Origin: Bacillus suaedaesalsae
GTDB lineage: Bacteria > Bacillota > Bacilli > Bacillales > SA4
Assembly (NCBI RefSeq): GCF_016890225.1
Contig: NZ_JAFELM010000022.1
Span: 47,265-111,264, forward strand
Direction: 5' to 3'
Length of the DNA stretch: 64,000 nucleotides
Program-made: the position numbers and the translations under genes
Shown here: positions 18,751 through 27,806 of the stretch, piece by piece
How the letters are laid out: every line of letters starts with the position of its first letter
Position numbering within the stretch: position 1 is the stretch's first letter
The notes under the pieces: model-generated
What the model was told of the DNA's origin: nothing
What the model saw: only the letters and a program-made list of their open reading frames with translations
Database searches by the model: none

Positions 18751-20479
18751 GTTCCAATCTCGATTACTATTTTGGCTCGTTATGCTTACACTTTTTGTCA
18801 TGATTGGAATGGGGGGGTTAATTGGACAAATTTTTAAGGCATTTTATACGGTGACTTATAACGAAAGATTAGAAAAAGAGGCAAATTTAGTATTACAAAT
18901 CATTGAAAAAGAAGTAGATATACAAATTAAAGATGTAGCCAATTCGCTAAAAACGAAAGTGACGATGGTAGATGGGAATGGAGAAATTCTATTAAGTTCA
19001 GAAGAGAATCTTGATGACACTCCCTCTTACTTAATAAATGAATATAAAAGTCGTCTTACCGAAGGAAAGCTTAGTGAAAAACCACTCCATATTGAGGGTA
19101 GCGAAAAAAATCGGTTTTACTACGTTGTTCCTATGAAGAGTGAAGGGTATCTGTTGTTAAGTCAACCTGTAGACTCATATGAAAAAACGTATAAACAAAT
19201 ATGGGCAGTACTAATTACGAGTATTGGTTTAGCGTTCATTGTGATGCTTATTTTTGGAGCAAGAATAACTCGTTATTATATGAAGCCAATTGAGTCTGCA
19301 ACAATTGTAGCAACCGAATTAGCAAAAGGAAATTATAAAGCTAGAACCTATGAAAACCATTCTAAAGAGACGAGCATGCTGAGTCAATCAATCAATATTC
19401 TAGCCCGTAATCTTCAAGATATGGTTAAAACACAAGAGATTCAGCAATCAAGACTGACTACACTCATCGAAAATATGGGTAGTGGATTAATTTTCATTGA
19501 TAGTAGGGGCTATATTAATCTTGTTAATAGGACGTATAAGGATATTTTTAAGGTTGATACTCAAAATTATTTATATAGATCATACTATGATGTCATCGAA
19601 CATCGAGAAGTAATTTCAATGTTAGAAGAAATTTTTATGACAGAGATTAAAATCAGAAAACACTTGCATTTATCATTCGGTATCACGCAAAAGCATTTTG
19701 AAGTGTACGGTTCTCCAATTATTAGTGCAAATGATGAATGGAAAGGTATTTTACTAGTTTTCCATGACATCTCAGATTTAAAGAAACTTGAGCAAATTAG
19801 ACAAGATTTTGTTGCCAATGTATCACATGAATTAAAAACACCTATTACTTCCATTAAAGGTTTCTCAGAAACCTTATTAGATGGGGCGATGAAGGATGAA
19901 AATTTACTTGAAAACTTTTTGAATATCATCTTAACAGAAAGTGACCGATTGCAAAGCTTAATTCAAGACCTTCTTGATTTATCAAAAATAGAACAACCAG
20001 GATACGCGATTAATTGGAAAAGGGTTGAGTTAAGGGGATTAATCGAGGAAATTATGGTTCTCCTAGAAGGAAAAGCAGCAGAGAAAAATGTACAGCTTGT
20101 TCTAGAAGGAAAGGGCGAATACTGGTTAGATGGTGATTTATATCGTTTAAAACAAATTTTTATCAATTTAATAAACAATGGAATTGCTTATACTCCATCT
20201 GGCGGTACTGTTTCAATCGCGATTCAAGAGCTTTCAAAAAAGATAAAAGTTCAAGTTTTGGACACAGGGATTGGAATTGCAAAAGAAGAACTCCCTCGTA
20301 TATTTGAACGTTTTTATCGAGTGGATAAGGCAAGAACTAGAAATTCTGGTGGTACTGGTTTAGGATTAGCAATTGTAAAACATCTTGTTGATGTGCACGG
20401 TGGAACAATAATGGTAGAGAGTGAACAGTCCGTTGGCACCACGTTTACAATTGAATTTAATAAGAAAAAACGAAATTAA
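18743..20479 (+). CDS. phoR: Phosphate sensor histidine kinase PhoR
   Basis: Membrane histidine kinase partner of PhoP. 578 residues, family length. Transmembrane segments at about residues 7-31 and 150-172 enclose an extracytoplasmic domain; then HAMP, a PAS domain (about 235-340), the HisKA box FVANVSHELKTPITSIKGF with the phosphorylated histidine, and the ATPase domain with NLINNGIAYTPSGG, DTGIGIAKEELPRIFERFYR and GTGLGLAIVKHL. The start overlaps the phoP end, so expression is coupled. A Pho-box promoter begins at the very base after its stop codon. Confidence 0.96.
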   Translation: MSKFQSRLLFWLVMLTLFVMIGMGGLIGQIFKAFYTVTYNERLEKEANLVLQIIEKEVDIQIKDVANSLKTKVTMVDGNGEILLSSEENLDDTPSYLINEYKSRLTEGKLSEKPLHIEGSEKNRFYYVVPMKSEGYLLLSQPVDSYEKTYKQIWAVLITSIGLAFIVMLIFGARITRYYMKPIESATIVATELAKGNYKARTYENHSKETSMLSQSINILARNLQDMVKTQEIQQSRLTTLIENMGSGLIFIDSRGYINLVNRTYKDIFKVDTQNYLYRSYYDVIEHREVISMLEEIFMTEIKIRKHLHLSFGITQKHFEVYGSPIISANDEWKGILLVFHDISDLKKLEQIRQDFVANVSHELKTPITSIKGFSETLLDGAMKDENLLENFLNIILTESDRLQSLIQDLLDLSKIEQPGYAINWKRVELRGLIEEIMVLLEGKAAEKNVQLVLEGKGEYWLDGDLYRLKQIFINLINNGIAYTPSGGTVSIAIQELSKKIKVQVLDTGIGIAKEELPRIFERFYRVDKARTRNSGGTGLGLAIVKHLVDVHGGTIMVESEQSVGTTFTIEFNKKKRN

Positions 20480-20533
20480 TTTACAAAGTTTTTACACTTT
20501 CTATATAGTACCTTAATTTTACTTGGGTATGAT
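20480..20533 (+). promoter_or_regulatory. Pho-box promoter directly behind phoR
   Basis: TTTACA (20480), TTTACA (20491), TATATA (20502) and TTAATT (20513) are spaced exactly 11 bp apart and followed by TATGAT at 20528-20533. Four repeats covering about -60 to -22 with no -35 box is the arrangement of PhoP-activated promoters in B. subtilis. The transcript would meet a terminator after about 60 bases. Confidence 0.6.
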
Positions 20534-20571
20534 GAAGAGGAATTACCCCTTCATCTATAGACCATTTTGGT

Positions 20572-20601
20572 AACGAGGACAAACTGTTCTCGTTTTTTTG
20601 T
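20572..20601 (+). terminator. Terminator behind phoPR / the Pho-box promoter
   Basis: AACGAGGACA (20572-20581), loop AAC, TGTTCTCGTT (20585-20594), one G-T pair, then TTTTTTG. Confidence 0.85.
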
Positions 20602-20689
20602 ACAATCTATATATCATTTTTAAGAAAACTGAAACTTTGTGTGCAAATGTACGTAATAGTAGTATGCTAAAAAAAAGAGGGGGAACAGC

Positions 20690-21655
20690 ATGAGTTTAAA
20701 ACGTTTATTTACGTATACTGGGCTAGGTGTTGGAATTGTTATCCTGGCAATTTTAGGCTTTACGACTTGGTATACGGTCGATGAATCGGATCAAGCAGTT
20801 ATTTTAACATTGGGGAAGGTCGATACAGCTGTCATTGAACCAGGTTTACATTTTAAGTTACCATGGCCAATACAGGATGTCGAAATATTATCAAAAGAAA
20901 CATTCAGTTTACAATTCGGTTATGAAGAAAAGGGTGGAGAGCTAAAGGAATTTCCAGAGGATACTAAAATGATTACTGGAGATGAGAATATAGTACTAGC
21001 TGATATGGTAGTTCAATGGAGAATAACTGAACCATCAAAGTATCTATATAACTCAATTGATCCTGAAGTAATCTTGTACAATGCAACATCTGCTTCTTTA
21101 AGAAGTATAATCGGAAGCTCTAAAATTGATGATGCATTAACTTCTGGGAAAGCAGAGATTGAGGCTGAAGTAAGAGATCTCTTGGCATCATTAATCGATA
21201 AATATGATATTGGAATCTCTATTTCAACTGTAAAACTACAAGACGTAGAATTACCAAATTCAGAGGTTAGAAAAGCATTTACGAATGTAACAAGTGCCCG
21301 TGAAACAATGAATACGAAAATAAATGAAGCGAAAAAATATTCTAACAAGCGGAGCCAAGAGGCAGAAGGTGAAAAGGATGCCCTAATCTCAAAGGCTGAG
21401 GGTGAAAGAACAGCAAGAGTTGAACAGGCACGCGGGGATGTATCAAAATTTAATGCTTTATATACAGAGTATGTGAAAGCGCCCGACATTACTAGAAAGC
21501 GTTTAATTTTAGAAACATTAGAATCTGTATTACCAAATGCTGAAATTTATATTATGAATGACGATGGAAATACAATGAAGTATTTCCCACTCCGTCCATT
21601 AGAAAAACAAACACCTCCAGCGGTTGAAACGGAAGGAAGTGAAAAGAATGACTGA
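20690..21655 (+). CDS. hflK: FtsH protease modulator HflK
   Basis: Membrane-anchored SPFH/Band-7 protein that in other bacteria forms a cage with HflC around the FtsH protease. 321 residues: a transmembrane helix at about 9-31 followed by the SPFH domain beginning TVDESDQAVILTLGKVDTAV, then a long alanine/glutamate-rich helical region (about 200-265) typical of cage-forming SPFH proteins and a hydrophilic tail. The ATG follows GAGGGGG. It overlaps hflC by 8 bases. B. subtilis lacks this pair, so its place between phoR and polA is a lineage-specific addition. Confidence 0.9.
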   Translation: MSLKRLFTYTGLGVGIVILAILGFTTWYTVDESDQAVILTLGKVDTAVIEPGLHFKLPWPIQDVEILSKETFSLQFGYEEKGGELKEFPEDTKMITGDENIVLADMVVQWRITEPSKYLYNSIDPEVILYNATSASLRSIIGSSKIDDALTSGKAEIEAEVRDLLASLIDKYDIGISISTVKLQDVELPNSEVRKAFTNVTSARETMNTKINEAKKYSNKRSQEAEGEKDALISKAEGERTARVEQARGDVSKFNALYTEYVKAPDITRKRLILETLESVLPNAEIYIMNDDGNTMKYFPLRPLEKQTPPAVETEGSEKND

Positions 21656-22577
21656 TCCAAACGTAATCGATATAAAGGAGAAGAAGCAGGTGGATTGGAG
21701 AAAGTATTCAAAGGCAGGAATTTTCTTCTTACTCATTCTTTTATTGTTCATCATGCTCATTACGAATCTATTTATTGTTAGAGAGGGTGAATATAAGGTA
21801 GTAAGACAATTTGGTGAGGTTGTTCGGATTGATTCTACTCCCGGATTATCCTATAAAATTCCTTTTGTACAATCAGTTGAAACTCTTCCAAAATATCAAA
21901 TGGTGTACGATGTAGAAAAAGAAGAGATTAATACAAAAGATAAAAAGCGTATGATAATTGATAATTATGCTGTTTGGAAAATAGAAGATCCGAAAAAGAT
22001 GATATCTAATGCACGTAGTGTCGTGAATGCTGAAACGAAGATGGGGGAATTTATTTTCTCTGTCATTCGTGCTGAATTAGGGCAATTAGACTATGATGAG
22101 ATCATTAATGATGAAAAGTCATCACGAGGTAGTTTGAATGACCGAGTAACGGAACGTGTAAACGAGTTATTAGATAATGCTAATTACGGAATCGTTGTAA
22201 CAGATGTAAGGATGAAACGTACAGACTTACCTACAGAGAACGAAGAATCAGTGTATACACGTATGATTTCTGAACGCGAATCAACGGCACAGCAATATCT
22301 ATCTATGGGCGATGCAGAGAAAAATAGAATGATTGCCAAAACAGACAAGGAAGTAACTGAACTACTAGCAAAAGCAAAAGCTGATGCAGAAGGAATCAAG
22401 GCAGAAGGAGAAGGTCAAGCTGCCCGAATTTACAATGATGCATTTAGTAGAGATAAAGAGTTTTATGATTTATACCGCACACTAGAATCCTATAAAAAGA
22501 CAATCGATGGAGAGACCGTAATCGTCATACCATCAGATTCTCCGTATGCAAAAATACTGAGTGGATATTTAGAATAA
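21648..22577 (+). CDS. hflC: Protease modulator HflC
   Basis: Partner SPFH protein of HflK. 309 residues: short basic N-terminus, a transmembrane helix at about 23-46, the SPFH domain beginning FIVREGEYKVVRQFGEVVRI, and a helical alanine-rich part containing ELLAKAKADAEGIKAEGEGQ that is highly characteristic of HflC. The ATG at 21648 lies 8-9 bases after GGAAGGAAG, within the hflK end. A strong terminator follows, so hflKC form a two-gene unit. Confidence 0.92.
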   Translation: MTDPNVIDIKEKKQVDWRKYSKAGIFFLLILLLFIMLITNLFIVREGEYKVVRQFGEVVRIDSTPGLSYKIPFVQSVETLPKYQMVYDVEKEEINTKDKKRMIIDNYAVWKIEDPKKMISNARSVVNAETKMGEFIFSVIRAELGQLDYDEIINDEKSSRGSLNDRVTERVNELLDNANYGIVVTDVRMKRTDLPTENEESVYTRMISERESTAQQYLSMGDAEKNRMIAKTDKEVTELLAKAKADAEGIKAEGEGQAARIYNDAFSRDKEFYDLYRTLESYKKTIDGETVIVIPSDSPYAKILSGYLE

Positions 22578-22581
22578 ACAT

Positions 22582-22635
22582 GCCATTTTCCTTTCTATCA
22601 TGAGAAATGATAAGATAGGGAAAATGGCTTTTTTT
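22582..22635 (+). terminator. Terminator of hflKC
   Basis: GCCATTTTCC (22582-22591) pairs with GGAAAATGGC (22619-22628), with an inner CTATC/GATAG stem, and is followed by seven T. Confidence 0.9.
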
Positions 22636-22673
22636 AAGAAATGTGAAAGCAGCCCGACGAGGAGGATGATGAT

Positions 22674-25301
22674 ATGACTCAAAAAATAGTATTAATAGAT
22701 GGGAATAGTTTAGCCTATCGTGCTTTTTTTGCCTTACCATTGTTAAACAATGACAAAGGGATACATACGAACGCAATCTATGGCTTTACAATGATTTTAA
22801 TGAGGATTTTACAGGAAGAAAAGCCAACGCATATGTTAGTTGCCTTTGATGCCGGTAAGACAACCTTTAGACATAGTACATTTAAAGAATATAAAGGTGG
22901 ACGACAAAAAACTCCACCAGAACTATCAGAACAGATGCCTTTTTTACGAGAACTATTAGATGCATTCCAAGTAAAACGATACGAGTTACCAAACTATGAA
23001 GCAGATGATATTATCGGAACTATCTCGAAATTGGCAGAGGGGACAAATGCAGAGATCAAGGTTATTACTGGAGATAAAGATCTCTTGCAGCTTGTCTCTG
23101 AACATACAACGGTTGATATTACAAGAAAAGGGATTACTGAGGTAGATTCGTATACTCCTCAATTTTTAAATGAAAAGCTTGGCATTTCGCCTAACCAAAT
23201 CATTGATATGAAAGGGTTAATGGGGGATGCTTCAGATAATATTCCTGGTGTTCCTGGTGTTGGAGAAAAAACAGCTATCAAGCTGCTAAAAGAGTATGAA
23301 ACGGTTGAGAACTTATATGAACATATTGAAGATGTGAGCGGGAAATTAAAAGAAAAATTAGAGGAAAATAAAGAACAAGCGATTATGAGTAAAGAGCTCG
23401 CAACGATTATGCGTGATGCACCAATCACGGTAAGTGTCGATGATATTACATACGAGAATTTTGACAGAGACGCTGTTATTAAGCTTTTCAAGGAGCTCAA
23501 TTTCCATTCTTTACTTGAAAAGATGGATATACAAGTTACGGAACAACCAAAAGAACTTGCAGAGCTTCACTTTGAAATTGTTGAGGAGTTAAATACGGAT
23601 GTGTTATCAAATGATTCAAGTTTAAGTGTAGAGACTTTTAGTGACCATTATCACCATGCAGAAGTACTAGGTATTGCTATTTCAAACGAAACAGGTAATT
23701 ACTTTATTCCAACAAACATTGCATTAAAATCTAGTGAGTTTAAACAATGGGCACGAGATGAAAATATGAAAAAGGCACTGTTTGATGGTAAGCAAGCAAT
23801 TGTCGCATTACATGGTCATGGCATTGAATTAAAGGGAATTGATTTTGACTTAATGATTGCTGATTATATTTGTAATCCATCTGACCCTTCAGTGGATCTA
23901 GCTGCAGTAGCAAGAAAAAGGGGATACCACGACGTCCAATCTGATGAAACTGTGTATGGAAAAGGTGCGAAGAAAAGTATTCCAGAAGAAAAGGAATTAA
24001 GTGAGCATCTCGTTCGAAAAGCAGTAGCCATTCATGCTCTTAGAGATACATTTGAACAAGAATTAGAGTCGAATGATCAATTAATGTTATATCGTGAACT
24101 AGAGTTACCTTTGTCGTTTATACTTGCTGAAATGGAATATACAGGAGTTAAAGTGGATAAGAGTCGACTAGAAGATATGCAAAATGAGCTTTCAAGTCGA
24201 CTTGCGGAGCTTGAAAGAGAAATTCATCAACTTGCAGGTGAGGCATTCAACATTAACTCACCGAAACAGTTAGGGGTTATCTTATTTGAGAAGTTAAGTT
24301 TGCCACCTGTAAAAAAGATGAAAACAGGTTATTCCACTTCTGCTGATGTTTTAGAAAAACTTGAAGGGAAACACGAAATAATCCGAGCAATTTTAACGTA
24401 TCGTCAATTAGGAAAGTTGAATTCGACTTATCTCGAAGGCTTGTTAAAGGTGATAAATATAAAAACTGGTAAGGTTCATACGAGGTTTAATCAGACATTA
24501 GCACAAACAGGAAGATTGAGTTCTATTGATCCAAACCTACAAAATATTCCGATTCGCTTAGAAGAAGGAAGGAAAATTAGACAAGCTTTTGTCCCATCGA
24601 CTAAAGACTGGGTTATTTTCGCAGCTGATTACTCGCAAATTGAACTTAGGGTGCTTGCACACATTGCAGGTGATGAAAAGCTAATTCATGCATTCAAGAA
24701 CGATTTTGATATTCATACTCAGACAGCAATGGACGTTTTTGGGGTAGAAGCGAATGAGGTCACTTCAGATATGCGTAGGCAAGCAAAGGCAGTAAACTTT
24801 GGAATTGTATATGGAATTAGTGACTATGGGCTTTCGCAGAGTCTTAGTATCACCCGTAAGGATGCTGCGACCTTTATTGATAAATACTTAAAGAGCTTCC
24901 CAGGCGTTCAAGATTATATGAGCGATATCATTATTGAAGCGAAAGAAAAAGGGTATGTTAGCACGTTAATGCAACGTCGCAGATACATTCCTGACATTAC
25001 AAATCGAAATTTCAATTTACGTAGCTTTGCAGAAAGAACGGCGATGAATACACCAATTCAAGGTAGCGCAGCAGATATCATTAAAAAAGCGATGATTGAT
25101 TTAGCTGGCGCATTAAGAGATGAAAACCTTGAAGCGAAATTAATCTTACAAGTGCATGATGAACTAATTCTAGAAGCACCTAAAAATGAGATTGAAAAGC
25201 TAACAGAACTTGTTTCTCGAGTAATGGAAAATACGCTTGAGTTAAAAGTTCCATTAAAGGTGGATTATGCTTATGGCTCAACATGGTATGATGCGAAGTA
25301 A
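22674..25301 (+). CDS. polA: DNA polymerase I
   Basis: Repair and Okazaki-fragment-processing polymerase. 875 residues. The N-terminal 5'-3' exonuclease (about 1-290) has LIDGNSLAYRAFFALP, YEADDIIGTI and the GVPGVGEKTA helix-hairpin-helix. The middle domain (about 300-470) occupies the place of the proofreading exonuclease but lacks its acidic motifs, as usual in Bacillus. The polymerase part has motif A DYSQIELRVLAHIAG, motif B RRQAKAVNFGIVYG and motif C QVHDELILEAP. The ATG is 8 bases after GGAGG. mutM follows within 33 bp, so a polA-mutM-ytaF-coaE repair cluster is likely. Confidence 0.98.
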   Translation: MTQKIVLIDGNSLAYRAFFALPLLNNDKGIHTNAIYGFTMILMRILQEEKPTHMLVAFDAGKTTFRHSTFKEYKGGRQKTPPELSEQMPFLRELLDAFQVKRYELPNYEADDIIGTISKLAEGTNAEIKVITGDKDLLQLVSEHTTVDITRKGITEVDSYTPQFLNEKLGISPNQIIDMKGLMGDASDNIPGVPGVGEKTAIKLLKEYETVENLYEHIEDVSGKLKEKLEENKEQAIMSKELATIMRDAPITVSVDDITYENFDRDAVIKLFKELNFHSLLEKMDIQVTEQPKELAELHFEIVEELNTDVLSNDSSLSVETFSDHYHHAEVLGIAISNETGNYFIPTNIALKSSEFKQWARDENMKKALFDGKQAIVALHGHGIELKGIDFDLMIADYICNPSDPSVDLAAVARKRGYHDVQSDETVYGKGAKKSIPEEKELSEHLVRKAVAIHALRDTFEQELESNDQLMLYRELELPLSFILAEMEYTGVKVDKSRLEDMQNELSSRLAELEREIHQLAGEAFNINSPKQLGVILFEKLSLPPVKKMKTGYSTSADVLEKLEGKHEIIRAILTYRQLGKLNSTYLEGLLKVINIKTGKVHTRFNQTLAQTGRLSSIDPNLQNIPIRLEEGRKIRQAFVPSTKDWVIFAADYSQIELRVLAHIAGDEKLIHAFKNDFDIHTQTAMDVFGVEANEVTSDMRRQAKAVNFGIVYGISDYGLSQSLSITRKDAATFIDKYLKSFPGVQDYMSDIIIEAKEKGYVSTLMQRRRYIPDITNRNFNLRSFAERTAMNTPIQGSAADIIKKAMIDLAGALRDENLEAKLILQVHDELILEAPKNEIEKLTELVSRVMENTLELKVPLKVDYAYGSTWYDAK

Positions 25302-25334
25302 TATAAATGAATCTTGCTGAAAGGAAGTGACACT

Positions 25335-26165
25335 ATGCCAGAACTTCCAGAGGTTGAAACTGTAAGACGAACATTAGTAGAACTTTTAAAAGGAAAAACA
25401 ATAAAACATGTTGAGGTTCTATGGCCAAAGATTATTAAAAAGCCAGAACCGATCGAACAATTTGCTGATGCACTTATTGGACAAACCATTTTAGATGTCG
25501 AGAGGCGTGGCAAATTTCTGAAGTTTAAGTTAACGGATTATGTACTGGTCTCTCACCTTCGAATGGAGGGACGTTATGGTTTATATCCAAAAAATGAACC
25601 GTATGATAAACATACACATGTGTTATTTACGTTTACTGATGGTTCTCAGCTACGTTACCGTGATGTTCGAAAATTTGGAACGATGCACTTATTTAAGCCT
25701 GGTGAAGAAGAAATTGAATTACCGTTATCACAGCTTGGTCCAGAGCCGTTTGCTAGGGAATTTACAGTTCGTCATTTAGCTGAAAAACTAAAGAAAACTA
25801 ACCGAAAAATTAAAGTGGCACTTCTTGATCAAGTAACGGTTGTTGGATTAGGGAACATTTATGTAGATGAAGCATTATTTCGAGCCGGTATTCATCCTGA
25901 AAGAGAAGCTAGCTCGTTAAAAAAGAAGGAAATTGAACGATTACACGAAGAAATAGTAGCAACCCTCAAAGAAGCAGTTGATAAAGGAGGAAGTACAATT
26001 CGTTCGTATGTGAACACACAAGGTGAAATTGGCATGTTTCAGTTGGAATTGTACGTATATAGTAGAAAAGGTGAACCGTGCAAGAGATGTGGAACAGAGA
26101 TTCAAAAGCTAGTAGTCGGAGGAAGAGGAACGCACATTTGTCCGAAGTGTCAAAAAAAGAAGTGA
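25335..26165 (+). CDS. mutM: Formamidopyrimidine-DNA glycosylase
   Basis: Removes oxidised purines such as 8-oxoguanine and cuts the abasic site. 276 residues. The mature N-terminus PELPEVETVRR provides the catalytic proline and glutamate, so the ATG at 25335 must be the true start; GGAAGTGA lies upstream. VGLGNIYVDEALF is the helix-two-turn-helix region, and the C-terminal zinc finger CKRCGTEI...CPKC (about 247-270) is complete. Conserved neighbour of polA in bacilli. Confidence 0.97.
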   Translation: MPELPEVETVRRTLVELLKGKTIKHVEVLWPKIIKKPEPIEQFADALIGQTILDVERRGKFLKFKLTDYVLVSHLRMEGRYGLYPKNEPYDKHTHVLFTFTDGSQLRYRDVRKFGTMHLFKPGEEEIELPLSQLGPEPFAREFTVRHLAEKLKKTNRKIKVALLDQVTVVGLGNIYVDEALFRAGIHPEREASSLKKKEIERLHEEIVATLKEAVDKGGSTIRSYVNTQGEIGMFQLELYVYSRKGEPCKRCGTEIQKLVVGGRGTHICPKCQKKK

Positions 26166-26255
26166 CATGTTGAGAAATAAATGTAGGTTTTGAAATAACA
26201 ATGGATGGGCTCTTTTCATATACTACCATAGCTTGAATATGGAAGGAGCTTGATC

Positions 26256-26891
26256 ATGGTTCTATCAGTATCTCTCATCCTGCTTGCATTTGCTGTTAGC
26301 TTGGATAGTTTTAGTGTTGGTTTTACTTACGGACTACGGAAAATGAATTTACCCATTCGTTCTATTATCGTCATAGCCATTTGTTCTGCCTTCACGTTAA
26401 TGGTAGCAATGGGAGTAGGAAATATCATCTCAGTGTTTCTTTCACCTGAATGGGCAGAAAAAATTGGAGGCATCGTTCTTGTTGGAATTGGGGCCTGGGT
26501 ATTATATCAATTTTTTCGTCCCGAAAAAGATCAAGCCGAATCAAATGCTGATCCGTTACTCATTAAACTTGAGATCAAATCACTGGGTGTTGTCATTCAC
26601 ATTCTAAGAAAACCAATGGATGCCGACATCGATAAATCAGGAGCAATTACAGGAATAGAAGCTTTCTTACTCGGTTTTGCCTTATCATTAGATGCGTTTG
26701 GTGCAGGAATTGGAGCTGCATTATTAGGTTATTCTCCAATTGTAATGGCAATATTAGTGGCTGCTATTAGTTCGATTTTCTTATTTGGCGGGTTAAAGTG
26801 CGGCAGAGGTTTATCGAAATTGAAATGGGTACAGAAATTTGCCTTTCTACCAGGTTTCTTACTCATCATGCTAGGTATATGGAAATTATAG
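26256..26891 (+). CDS. ytaF: Sporulation-associated membrane protein YtaF (MntP-like)
   Basis: Integral membrane protein of the YtaF/MntP group, annotated as sporulation-linked in bacilli; transport activity is unproven. 211 residues with about six hydrophobic helices. Two related halves each contain the conserved FAVSLDSFSVGFTYG and FALSLDAFGAGIGAA blocks, with an aspartate in the membrane, a sign of internal duplication. The ATG at 26256 is 7 bases after GGAAGGAG; an in-frame TTG at 26250 is too close to it. It lies between mutM and coaE as in B. subtilis. Confidence 0.88.
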   Translation: MVLSVSLILLAFAVSLDSFSVGFTYGLRKMNLPIRSIIVIAICSAFTLMVAMGVGNIISVFLSPEWAEKIGGIVLVGIGAWVLYQFFRPEKDQAESNADPLLIKLEIKSLGVVIHILRKPMDADIDKSGAITGIEAFLLGFALSLDAFGAGIGAALLGYSPIVMAILVAAISSIFLFGGLKCGRGLSKLKWVQKFAFLPGFLLIMLGIWKL

Positions 26892-26903
26892 CGGAGGAAA
26901 AAA

Positions 26904-27500
26904 ATGAAGGTGACAATTGGACTAACAGGTGGAATTGCAAGTGGAAAGAGCACGGTTTCATCGATGCTACGTGAGCTTGAGTTTCCAATTATTGATGCAG
27001 ATGTAATTGCCCGTGAAGTTGTAGAGGTAGGAGAAGAAGCTTATCATTCTATAGTGGACGCGTTTGGAGATGAAATAATTAGGCAGGACGGTTCAATTGA
27101 TCGTGCCAAGCTTGGAGCTATTGTTTTTAATAGTGAAGAAATGAGAAAAACACTAAACAGCATTGTACACCCCGCAGTAAGAAAACGAATGATTGAACTT
27201 AAGGAAACCTACTTGTCAGAGAATAATGCAGTCGTATTAGATATACCGCTATTATTTGAAAGCCAATTAACATATATGGTTGATAAAACATTACTTGTTT
27301 ACGTTGATCCTGACACTCAATTACAGCGTTTAATGAATCGTAATCAGCTTTCAAAAGAAGAAGCTCTTGCTAGAATTCATTCGCAATTGCCACTCGCTGA
27401 CAAGATAAATCGGTCGGATGAAGTTATTAATAATAATGGTACAATTAAAGAAACAAAAGAGCAGTTACTTCAAGTTTTAACTAAATGGGAACTCGTATAA
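26904..27500 (+). CDS. coaE: Dephospho-CoA kinase
   Basis: Last step of coenzyme A synthesis, ATP-dependent phosphorylation of dephospho-CoA. 198 residues. The P-loop TGGIASGKST lies at the N-terminus, followed by DADVIAREVVEVG and the LDIPLLFES motif of the family. The ATG is 5 bases after GCGGAGG. Only 12 bp separate it from ytaF. A terminator follows. Confidence 0.96.
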   Translation: MKVTIGLTGGIASGKSTVSSMLRELEFPIIDADVIAREVVEVGEEAYHSIVDAFGDEIIRQDGSIDRAKLGAIVFNSEEMRKTLNSIVHPAVRKRMIELKETYLSENNAVVLDIPLLFESQLTYMVDKTLLVYVDPDTQLQRLMNRNQLSKEEALARIHSQLPLADKINRSDEVINNNGTIKETKEQLLQVLTKWELV

Positions 27501-27510
27501 CTGAATTATG

Positions 27511-27536
27511 AGACTTGCTAATTGCAGGTCTTTTTT
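27511..27536 (+). terminator. Terminator after coaE
   Basis: AGACTTGC (27511-27518), loop TAATT, GCAGGTCT (27524-27531) with one T-G pair, then TTTTT. Confidence 0.75.
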
Positions 27537-27733
27537 ATATTGATTGTGTTGTCAACCGCATTTTTGAATGAAGTAAATGGGGTGAGAATAGTGTAGGTGG
27601 TGGCACATGGACTTGCGCAAACATCTTAAGAACGATAACAACACATCTATATATACATCAAATATGTTATCAAACTATGTATAATAACCAATTTTACAAA
27701 TAATATGTACAAAATAAAAAAATACCATCACAA

Positions 27734-27755
27734 TGAAAACGTTTTATGTTATACT
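27734..27755 (+). promoter_or_regulatory. gapB promoter with CcpN-type operator
   Basis: TATGTTATACT (27745-27755) fits the CcpN consensus TRTGHYATAYW at all positions. It contains an extended -10, TG-T-TATACT (27747-27755), with only a poor -35. CcpN represses gapB under glycolytic conditions in B. subtilis. A cre-like TGAAAACGTTTTAT (27734-27747) overlaps its left half. The remaining 250 bases of the coaE-gapB gap show no gene. Confidence 0.65.
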
Positions 27756-27806
27756 AATAGCAGGGTAAGGAATAAAAAGTATAACATATATGGAGGAGAC
27801 AACGAC

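Noticed and set aside
27705..27806. N-terminal extension of gapB
   Set aside because: It would translate the promoter and operator; the ribosome site and family start fit ATG 27807.
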